Source: Trebouxia sp. TZW2008 (taxonomy: Eukaryota; Chlorophyta; Trebouxiophyceae; Trebouxiales; Trebouxiaceae). Taken from it: DNA of 64,000 nt. Position 1 is the stretch's first letter; every line of letters begins with the position of its first letter. A program made the position numbers and the translations under genes. The notes beneath the pieces were generated by a model. That model worked only from the letters and a program-made list of their open reading frames with translations, had not been told where the DNA came from and ran no database searches. This document shows, piece by piece, positions 1 to 10,000 of this stretch. The stretch covers positions 1 to 64,000 of the forward strand of contig BDIU01000120.1 in the NCBI GenBank assembly GCA_002118135.1, given 5' to 3'.

Positions 1-146
1 AATGTGAACCTTGCTACATTCTGTATCAGCCTGTGCTAAATTTCCGATTGTCACACACATTGTCTGTGTGTTGCATGTTTGTACCGCATGGCATGGGTAG
101 TCCGCACAATGTGAACCTTGCTGCATCATGCATCAGCCTGCGCTGC
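1..146 (+). repeat. Direct repeat of about 107 bp before a protease exon
   Basis: Bases 1-39 (AATGTGAACCTTGCTACATT...) recur with few changes at 108-146. The second copy runs toward the acceptor at 178-179 of the first readable protease exon. Confidence 0.8.
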
Positions 147-179
147 AGTGTACAATGATTACATACAATGGTGTCACAG

Positions 180-2665
180 GCAAGTCGGTCCATTTCTCAG
201 AACAGCAGCTCATGGACTGTTCCTGGGATTACGCCGGTAACTCCGCCTGTGATGGCGGAGAGTACGACGGCGCGCTTGACTACTTGATAGATGCCGGAGG
301 TGCGGTGCCGGATCAGCAGTATCAATACCTGGGCCAAGATGGGTGGTGTACAGACAGAAACCACTCAGACAGACACGTCAGCAATCTGACGACATTCAAG
401 GTGCCATCATCATGGATGTTACCATCTACATGTTGTCTGATGGGTGATGTACAAACAGAAACCGCTCAGACAGACACGTCAGCAATCTGACGACTTTCAA
501 GGTGCCAGCATTGTGATTGTTACCATTCTTGGCACAGAAAGGGAAACAGAACACATAGAAAATGGCTATGCCGCGAGGCGTCTTAAGAAGGCCTCTGATA
601 CACTACAACGTCCTGACGCTGCTCTGATAGAGCCGGAAGGAGCAGCTGCTAAAAATCTCTAGGGACAGTTGCATTGGCTACCCAAGGCACTGCTGCTCTA
701 CATGATTGTGAGCTTCTGTAACCCTGCCAGATGCGTGTGGAAGCAACAGGGTGCTGTCAGACAGCTCTGTCCAGTCACACCAGTTGACGATATGTCTTGT
801 TGCACTGTCGTAGCTTATATGCATGTGGAAGCAACAAGTTGCTGTCAGACAGCTCTGTCCAGTCACATCAGCAATTTGACAGTATGCAAGGTGTCATCGC
901 ATTGTCATGGCTTACGTGCCTGCTAGTAAGTTTCCATGACCCTGCCAGGTGCATGCAGCAGCAGTGCATTGCGTGTCGTCAGCTGTGCACTCAAGTTGCA
1001 ACCTCACAGCTTTGAGGTGTTGTTGTCATTGCCATCATCATGGAGTTGATTCGCCAGGCTCTTGTATGGGTACAGGGATATGTATTTGTGCCAGAAGGCG
1101 ATGAGGAAGCCCTGAAGGAAGCTGTTTACTCAAGGGGTCCCCTGGCAGTCTCTCTGGATGCTGGCCACCGCTCATTCAGATTCTACTCCCATGGTGAGCC
1201 TTCTGTCACGGTTCTGCAGGTTTTGCTCCTTGTGGCAGGAGTCATAGCATTGAAACTTTACTATGTACTTGGTTGGAAAGCTACATGTGCTGTTGCATGA
1301 CTCTCATATGGGAGGACTAACAGGCATGCTGTGGCATGACCAGCCGTCACATGACATGGTGAGTTCATGTTGCACGTTGTGTTGCTCTCAGTAGCTACAT
1401 AGCTGGTATTGCTGAGCCTGTCTAGCACCCGTTTTGGATGAATTATTCAATGAACGCAATGTCATGCTATTTGTGTCGACACATGGCTGCAAAGTTGAAT
1501 CGTTCAATGCAGTGCTCAAAATGGCAGACTGCCTGTCATACTCAATGTAGATGAGGATCTCAGTCATCTGCATGGGAGGTGTCATTCTTTATGAGTGTGC
1601 CCAAGGAGCCAAATTGCTCTGCACCATGTGTGTGGAAGTGTATTTCGCTTTGTTCCAGTGGTTGCAGGTGTTTACAACAAACTGAACTGCGTGTGGAAGG
1701 CAGCCAGTACACAAAGTGTCTTTGAGCCAGTTGATATGGAGTACTACAATGAATCCTCTTTGAAAGAGTTGCTTTGGTTTCCCAAGGCAATGGTCCTCAT
1801 ATCAACCTGCCCTTACTCAGAGATGCCACCGCATTCAGAATGCAGTGCTTGGTTACCAATTGCGCTGTCCTTACATCAGGAGTGTCCTGACATCCAGTGT
1901 CCTTACAAAGAGACGTTACTGTACTGTATGCAGGTGTGTACAAGGAGCCAGCTTGCCTGTGGAAGGCAGATGAGCTGGACCATGCCGTGACCCTGGTGGG
2001 GTATGGTACTGACCCCCAGGGAGAAGATTACTGGCTCATTAAGTAAGCACATATCTCTTTTCACAAGTTGAAAATCAGACGTCTGTACAAAGATGCTCAA
2101 CACAAGCCTGCCTGGCGAGACAGGACTTGGGCCACACGCACCTAGCACATGTGCTGGCATGTGTTCTTATTCTTACTATTGCCCATCATTGTCAATGACT
2201 TTGAAAGCATGAGCTGCACCAGCAAGAAGAAGTTTGGCTCATCAAGGCAGCCTTATCATTACCTGTGAGAAGGCCTACTGTGCTCTGCTTGTGCGGTGCT
2301 GATGGCCACGGTTGAATTTGGACTTTTTTGCTCGGTATTTTTGAATGAAAGGTGAGTTTTGATGCCAGCTGACCTGCATGCCAGCTGACCTGCATGAAAT
2401 CAGATGTTCTCTGTTGCATTGCCTCAAATCAGGGACAGCCTCAAGGAGCTCTCATGTCATGTGCAACATCAGTAGCAGTTCATTGCAGCCTCTGCTTGCG
2501 CTTTTGGTGCCCAGACACTGGACTTCTGAGCAAACTTTGGTGGCTTGCAGGAACTCATGGTCCACTCACTGGGGAGACGGAGGTTATGTCGCAATCTCCC
2601 GCAAGCATCATGCCTGTGGCATTACAACTTCCCCTATGTACGCTATTCTGGATCAGGACCAATGA
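180..2665 (+). CDS. Papain-family (C1A) cysteine protease, 3' part
   Basis: Partial gene; the 5' exons lie left of the window. Readable exons are 180-400, 1076-1193, 1934-2042 and 2551-2665 (TGA), and their phases agree across all three introns. The first exon has the papain SEQQLMDCS block followed by a CDGG turn. The second reads GYVFVPEGDEEALKEAV, the usual substrate-cleft strand. The third has LDHAVTLVGYG with the catalytic His. The fourth has KNSWSTHWGDGGY with the catalytic Asn. The catalytic Cys exon should be upstream and is not seen. Family knowledge: these are lysosomal or vacuolar endopeptidases made as proenzymes. The introns carry extra copies of the exon edges (see repeats), and a MITE sits just before exon 1934. 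Family assignment is firm; the exact protease subtype cannot be told. Confidence 0.88.
330..530 (+). repeat. Tandem copy of the donor end of protease exon 180-400
   Basis: The last part of the exon with its donor (about 330-425) is repeated at about 443-530. Both copies contain CAGACAGACACGTCAGCAAT and a TTCAAG/GT donor. Only the first copy is in phase with the next exon. Confidence 0.85.
1590..1970 (+). repeat. Three copies of the acceptor edge of protease exon 1934-2042
   Basis: The exon start GTGTGTACAAGGAGCCAGCT at 1934 has degenerate copies at about 1593 (GTGTGCCCAAGGAGCCAAAT) and 1668 (GTGTTTACAACAAACTGAAC, coding GVYNKLNCVWKA after its own CAG). Only the last copy continues into the His-containing sequence. 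Confidence 0.8.
1745..1923. mobile_element. MITE copy A, Tc1/mariner-like
   Basis: Short non-coding element with imperfect terminal inverted repeats: TACAATGAATCCTCTTTGAA on the left, and AAAGAGACGTTACTGTA on the right. The interior matches copies B-E in inverted orientation, including TAAGGACA subrepeats and CTGCATTCTGAATGC. It lies in a protease intron. Confidence 0.7.
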
Positions 2666-4008
2666 GGAGACTATGTTCAGTCAAGCAGTCCTATCTTGCC
2701 TTGCAAATTTGCCTTTAGGCATTTCATCAAAACATCAGGCCGAGATATGATCATGATACGTTTATACGCATCTCTGTCCACTATAATATGCCCATCATGC
2801 CCTGCCCCATACGGATGCCCTTTGCCTATCATGTCCTGCCCAATATGCATGCCCTTTGCCTTTGTATAGTATCACAGTATCATAGCGGCTTCACAATGCG
2901 CACCGTGTATTGTAGGAGCAGAAGTGAAGACATCCGTTTTTGCTGCTTGTTGTGCTGTTAGTTGTACAAACTGTACACATATGAAGGCAGCACACAGCAA
3001 TCATATAGGCAACTTGTTGAGCCTGCAGGCAAAATTTATGTTGCTTCTGCTGCAATGGTAACAGGCCTGACTCAACAGCCTAGCTTGCGTCACATGAAGC
3101 TGTATGTAGCTTGCTGATCACACCAGTTCTTCGAGCAGTGTTAGTTAGCGCCCTGCAAGGCCTGTACAATTATTGTACACTGCAATACAAGCAGCTGCTA
3201 TTTGCTCAGCCACCTTGATGAACTTCAAGGCTCCTGCATCTCCCCAAAACGTATGCGCCTGCTGTATAAGCGAGAGGAATTACACGCTTTAGCCAACCAA
3301 CAAGTCTGCTCGCATGCTGTCGAGGCTCCCGTCTTGAAATGATTGAATGTATGCTTTGATATTTCTGTGTTGTCCGTCGCAACAGCACCTTCCCTCTTAA
3401 CGACATAGACCGCACACGTGCGCTGCGGGTCTAGCTTCTGTTGATCACTAACCCGAGTCGGCTCAGCGTGAAGACCCGGGTTCAACGCCCACAACCGCGA
3501 CTTTTGCCTTTTGGGCAATTGTATCCACTTTTGCTTTTAGGGCAATTGCGCACAGTAGACAAGTCACTTCACATGAGCCGGAACTAGCCGTCCTTGCGGA
3601 AAATTGGAAATCTCATCGACACCGAGATCGCTCAGTCGCTGGCAGGTCTCCAGGCGCGCATGCCGGAGTCACAGAATACACCATGGCGAAGGCCAGGTGA
3701 CATGGTAATTGAAAAGACTTTGCCATGCACCACGATTTGATCATGTACCAGTATGCATACTATAAGCCAGAACAGGTGACACAAACCGGGCATGTCAATC
3801 AGATGCAGCTTGGGAAGCTGGGATCTCAAAGTACAGGATTCATCTAATTAGGAAGGCTGAAGTAAGTCAAGAGCATGACATTCATTGCACTTCAGTTCTT
3901 GTCACTCAAACATGTGCACCACAGTATCGCAGAAGCTCCAGGAGCATCATATGCCATATGGACGCATCCATATGCATGCATGCACACTGATCAATGGCTT
4001 GATGCAAG
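2666..4008. other. Intergenic stretch, no gene recognised
   Basis: Tail-to-tail space between the protease and pyruvate carboxylase. It holds two tandem units of about 35 bp at 2791-2860 (sharing ATGCCCTTTGCC) and an unusually CpG-rich block at 3360-3680. No exon chain was recognised. A short plus-strand open stretch at about 3591-3740 is noted but not supported. Confidence 0.5.
3360..3680. promoter_or_regulatory. Orphan CpG-rich block
   Basis: By eye, CpG is dense here (GTCCGTCGCAAC, CACACGTGCGCTGCGGGTC, ACCGCGAC, CACCGAGATCGCTCAGTCGC), unlike the CpG-poor surroundings. Elsewhere in the window such blocks mark gene starts, but no gene was found here. A promoter for an unseen transcript is an inference. 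Confidence 0.3.
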
Positions 4009-7000
4009 TCACGCAGCTGCTGCTTTTGTTGCTTCCTCTGCTTCTTCCACTGGGATGTCTATGCTACCTAGTATGCTGTCTGTTATGGCTGACACTCCTT
4101 CCTTGATGAGTACAACCAAGTCTCCTGCAATTCAGCCGCAGATCAGCAGCAGGCAGCCTTCTGACCCTGACATCAATGTATTTCAAAACATGCAGTTTTG
4201 ATGCATTTGCGTGACTACTGCCCAGCACTAAAAAATGCAAACCGCCAGCATGTCATTTGACCTGACTGCACTTATGTTCTGCATAGCACAGCCTCTGAAA
4301 AGGAATGCAGATATGCATGTACTGTTGATTGCCTGACTTACAACCATTCGAATCAGATAGCAGGCTGCCAAAACTGCACTGTAATCTGTCTCGTTGTTGG
4401 CTTATTTGGTTGCATGGAATGTGCATGACGGCTGAGCACGTGCCAGAGCTTGCGTCTACTTGTGACGACTATCTGATGACAACAAAATCATGATCAGTCA
4501 ATAACAAGGCAGCCATGCATGTAAAAGCGGGCAAACCAGCTTCTAGGGAATCGCCCTTGTCAACACCCACGTGCCGCACCAAGCCATCACAAGGCGACTG
4601 CACTGCTGTCTCCATCTTCATGGCAGACAGCACTGCCAGCTTCTGCCCAGCTTTCACCAGTGACCCTGCAAATTAGAAAGATCAGAATGAAGATGGTCTA
4701 AACCAGTTTGTTTGCAGACAGACATCATGATCACATGATGACTTGAGTGAGCCATGTTGAAGGGACCTCAGCAGGTGAGTCACAAAACTTGTGGTTGTCC
4801 CTGCTTTGTTATCACGCCCAATGCCTAACTCAGTCCTATGCAAAACACAAAAGCGCTACCTGGGGTGGCAGCGACTTCAAGCAGATCTCCAGCCATGGCC
4901 GCTCTCACTGAGCCAAGCACATCTGGGTCAGCCTGTTCTCATGCTTGAAAGGCTGGCATGGAATATTAGACTGTACCTGGCTTGGCAATGACTTCAACTA
5001 CTTCTTCAGCCATTGGCGCTCCCACTGACCCTAAGACATCTGGGTTAACCTTCTCTTGCCAGGAGGTTTATTGATGGGCACTCACCCGAAAAGATCCAAA
5101 GATAATTCAAAGTAACCCAGAGTAGACCCAGAAGGTTGAATAAAAAGTGAGACAGTAGCATGTTTTCTCGACAGAATACATTGAAGTTTAGAGTTTACCT
5201 GGCTTGGCAGTGACTTCAATGACTTCGCCAGCCATGGGCGCTCCTACTGAGCCCAACACATCTGGGTCAGCCTTTTCCCTGGCAGCTTTTCTGACAGGCC
5301 CACCAGACTCAGTTTGGTCTGTGCGGTCAACTATCTCTACTGTCCTGGGAACTCCATTGGTTTCAAAGAACACCTCCCTGCAAAACACGAAACACGAAAA
5401 CAGGAACCAGTGAGAACGTCTTTTTTCCTGGATTTTTCCAAATATTGTTACCTGGATCATCAGCCCGCGCACAAGAAATGAGGTCATACACATGTGGTAA
5501 ACATAAGGTATCAGGACTACGGGGCAGCAATTGTGCTAACGCTATTCGGCTGCAATGCTGTAATGGCCCAATGACTTACATCTAGCTTGACAACACATAA
5601 ACAGTTCAAGGCTCTTGACTGAACATGACAATACATATGAAGCCAAGATAGCAGCTGGGGTTGGGGGGCGGGGGGGGGGTTAGTACCTGGTGCCATTGGG
5701 CTGCAGTTCTCCCATGGCCCTGTACTTGATGTGCGTGATGTTGCCCTTGCTGATCTCCACCTCCACCTCTTCGTCTTCGTCCAGGGGCACCAGGAAGGCT
5801 CGTGTGGGAATGGCCTCTGTGAACTTGCTGTACTTGCCCTGCCAGTTCCTGCACACCAGATGAAACTACATTCATGACCATTTCAAACCCCCCTTTTCCT
5901 CTGCTTTTCTTCCTCTTCTTCACCACCTTTGCCCTTCTTCTTCATCAGTACCAATGGCCTGTGTGAACTTGCTGTACTTGTCCTGCCAGTTCCTGTACAC
6001 CAGGTGGAATTGAAGTCAATGTCATTATAGGGTTCCTTTCTTCTGCTTCTGCTTATCCTTGACGGCAAAGCTCTTCTTCGCCAACATGATTCTTTACCGT
6101 TCATCTTCTTTGCCGATGCTTGCTTGTTCTTGATCGGCAAGAAATGGCCTCTGTGAACTTGCTGCACTTGCCCTGCTACTTCCTGCACATCAGGTGCAAT
6201 CGAAGTCATTATCATGATGGGGTTCCTTCCTTCTGCTTCTGCTTATCCTTGATGGCAACGCTCTTCTTCGCCAACACCATTCTCTGACAGCAACCTTCTT
6301 CACCAACGCTTGGTTCTTCTTTATTGGCAAGGAATGAATGGCCTCTGTACAGATGCTGCACTTGCCCTGCCAGTTCCTGCACACCAGGTGAATTTGAAAT
6401 CATTGTCACATAGGCTTCTTTCCTCGGCTTCTGCTTATCCCTGATGGCAACACTCTTCTTCCCCAAAACCACATTTCACTGTTGATCTTCTTTGCCAACG
6501 CTTGCTTCTTCCTCATCAGCAAGGAATGGCCTCTATAGAGTTGCTGTACTTGCCCTGCCAAATTCTGCACACCAGGTCGACTTGCTTTCCACCCCTCACT
6601 TTGATGCTCAGCAAAATTTGGGATGACCGCCCTGGCAGGTTTGGGCTGCCTGTAGTGACTGCGCTTTGTTGACACTGCATCTGGCAACAATGTGTGTCAC
6701 ACAGATGAGGAAGCCATATAGCCTCTTATTGAAAGCTTCGAGTCCTGGCTTTGTATGTGTTGACAGCTTGCAATGCTGGTGTGCCATCATTGCCGCTCAA
6801 AGCTAGGTGGTTCAAACAATCTGCCAGACATAGCATGCATAGCAGCAGAAACATGATGTCCAGTATCAGTGCCTACTTAAACTTGTCAAAGATACAGCAT
6901 GCATAGCAGCAGAAACATACAGTGCAATATCAGTGCTTACTTGAACTTGCCAAAGACCTCGGGTTACATCGCAGAGGACATCACATCTCGGCGGGTGATG

Positions 7001-10000
7001 CTGTTCTTGCCGGCAGACAGAACGCACTGCAGTCTCACATTTTGGTTTTACTCAGGTGTTGCTCCAGGGATGTGTCAAGCATGGGTACTGGTCCAAAAGT
7101 GGTACAGGCTACCAGCAAGCAGAAATGGCAAGGCTTACTTGAACTCATCAAAGACTTGGGGGTACATGGCAGACGACATCACGTCTCGGTAGCTGATGCT
7201 GTTCTTGCCATGCTTCTCCTTCAGGTCATTCTCCAGCTGTCTCAAGTTCACTGGTGCCAGCTTTGCGCCTGGCCGACCCTGCGGAAGAATCGATTGTAGC
7301 TGCCATCACACTCTTGTTTGGCATGCTTTGCTTGTTTTGTTCAGTGCTTGTTCAAGGATGTGTGTTGAAACTGTCAGAGTGACGGTGCTTCTCCTTCAGG
7401 TCCTTTCCAGCTGCCACAAACCTACTGATGCCAGCTTGGCACCCGGTTGATCCTGCACACCAACCAAGCATAGCTTTCACAACTGATGTCACTTGTTGAC
7501 TTTCCCAGAAATAAAGTACGCTTTTGCAATGCTGGTAGAACGACAGTGCTTTCCCTTCAGGTCCATCTTCAGTTGCGTAGGATTCAATTATGCCAGCTCG
7601 GCACCAGGTTGACCCTGCATGTCAGAAATTAACGTCTTCAGCCTTTTGCAGTGCTGTCTGTGCTCCTGTTGGCATGTGTTCTTCAGATGCCGCAGATTCA
7701 CTGATGCCAGCTGAGCTTGACACCTGTTCTCCCCTGCACGTCAACCCTGTTTGGCCACTCTGCCTGTGTCCCTAAGTTGAGTTGAAAAGACAGCAGACTG
7801 GTTGTGCGAGGCTGCCAGAGTGATGGTGCCTCTCCTTGTGAACTATCTCCAGCTGCCTTAAATTCACAGTTGCCAACTTAGCACCTGGTTGTCCCTGCAT
7901 ACCAACCCAGTTTGTCAAAGACACTTCCTCTGTTAAGCTTTTCTCCCGTTTGACATTGACCAAGCAAAAAGGATTTTTGCCGTGCTCTCACAATGACAGT
8001 GCATTCCTTAGTAAAAACTTAATTCCTCTGTTGAGCTTGTCTGCTTTTCTCCCTGTGGACATTACCCAAGCAAAGGTTTTTGCAATGCTCCCACAATGTC
8101 AATGCTTCACTTTCAGGTCCATCTCCAGCTTGGCACTTGGCCGACCCTGCATACCAGCAAGATTTGCATTCTGGCTTGTTTGACTCAACCCCTGGTGACT
8201 TGAAGAAAACCTTGAATTTTGTCATGCTGTCAGAGTGACAGTCAAAAGCACTTTTTCTTCAGGGCATTCTCAAGCTGCCTCAGGTTCACTGATGCCAGCT
8301 TTGCACCTGGCCAACCCGGTATGCCATTGCCAAACTCATTTTGAAGAGACGACTTCTGCAATGCCATGATGCTGCTGGACTGACAGTGCTTTTGCATCAC
8401 GTATGAGTCGTAGCATATTCTTCTTCGCATGACTATATGTACCATCATGGTAAAACATAATTGATCATACCACTTCAGACCAGGCCATTACGCTTTGACT
8501 GTACTGCACAAGGTGCGAAGTGTGTCTCAATCTTTGGCTTGTCCTTGATGACTCGTGAGGTGAGGGGCTCTGGGAACCTATTGAATCTTTGTTTTGTCTT
8601 TCACTGACTTTCAGCAAAGACCAAGGCGAGGAAAAGCGGACCTCAATTTTGGGCTTGTCCTTGATGACTCGTGAGGTGAGGGGCTCTGGGAAGCCCCCTG
8701 CTGGCTGCCCCAAATCCCCTTGGAGAAAGCTCACCACACTGCAATCAGACAATTGACACCAGTCAGCACACATGGCTGGTACGTGGTCTGAGGCTTTCCT
8801 TTGATTGAACTCATGGTTCTGAACAAGGCATTTGCTTGTAATGAATGGCTTGATTTCTAGCGATTCTATAGCGCAACATGGCACAGGGTCAGTGGCGCAG
8901 CAGATTGAGGCACAAGGCATCAAAGTTTGACACAGGACAGACTCACGGGGCAGCACAACACAGCGATGCACTACTCAATTCAGTGTGAAGAAATGTCTCA
9001 GTGTTGTTTGTCAACTGCAGCCAGGCCCTGCAGAACAGTATGGCACAGACAGCTTTGCACCCTGCTGCATAGCACAGCACAGGACAGCACAGCACAGCAC
9101 GGCACAGCAAAGCACAGCACGGCACAGCCTAGAGCAGCACAGCACAGCACAGCGCAGCAACTCAACTGACCTGCCTGGCAAGTTCAAGCTGCCAGCCTTC
9201 TCCACTAGCTTTACATCGTCCAGGTCATTCTGCACCATGAACTGCGCCAGGTCCCCAACAACTTTGCTGCTTGGTGTCACCTGTAAGTACATGTCTTGTT
9301 CTGTACATCTTGAGCAGCACAGCATGGTACTGGGCAGCACGTCACAGCAAAGCATGAAGCAGCAAAGCACAGGTCGAGCATCATTCTCAACGCAACTGCA
9401 CACATCACAGATGCAAAGTGAGACAAAGCATAGCTCAGCATGACAAGGCGTGACATCAATACAAGTCTGGGATCTTCAAGCAATGTAGTGCAGCGGAGTT
9501 GCAACTGTGCTAGCTGCATCATGGTATGTACAACAGCAGTGCATCAGAAAGCAGTGCAGCTGATTCTGTATCTGCTGCTTGCGGCAAGCTGACCTTGACA
9601 ATGTCTCCTAGGGCTCTGTTGGCTTGTGCATAGGCAGCCTTCACCTTCTCCCACTGCTCCCCCAACCCCAGAGACAGCGACTGCACCACAACCAGCCATT
9701 CAATATGACAGAGAGTACCTATCACTACAAACACTGCTCTCAGGGCTCTGTTGGCTTGTGCATAGGCAGCCTTCACCTTCTCCCACTGCTCCCCCCACCC
9801 CAGAGACAGCAACGGCACCATAGGGACACATTCAGGTGGTACAGACAGTACATTTGCACTAAGACCACTGCTCCCAGGGGTCTATTGGCTTGTGCATAGG
9901 CAGCCTTCACCTTCTTCTACTGCTCCCCGAAACCCAAGAGACAGTGACCGCACCACCACAACATATTCAGTTGGTACAGACAGCACGTGTTCAATACGCT

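Noticed and set aside
1595..1990. Plus-strand open frame spanning a protease exon
   Set aside because: It reads through a MITE and in the wrong frame for the true exon at 1934-2042.
3432..3500. tRNA-like segment with GGGTTCAACGCC
   Set aside because: Only three base pairs form in the T stem and no acceptor or anticodon stem could be built.
3875..4201. 108-codon plus-strand open frame next to a Leu-rich frame
   Set aside because: It is antisense to the last PYC exon (4124-4009), which has a clear acceptor, correct phase and a family-matching GDLVVLIK start.
5849..6590. Evenly spaced repeats resembling an array such as CRISPR
   Set aside because: Units are about 190 bp, degenerate, and begin with a known exon edge; the host is eukaryotic and the sequence is inside a PYC intron.
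8985..9443. Open frames on both strands over the CAGCA run
   Set aside because: Low-complexity repeat translation; only 9280-9171 on the minus strand is a real exon.
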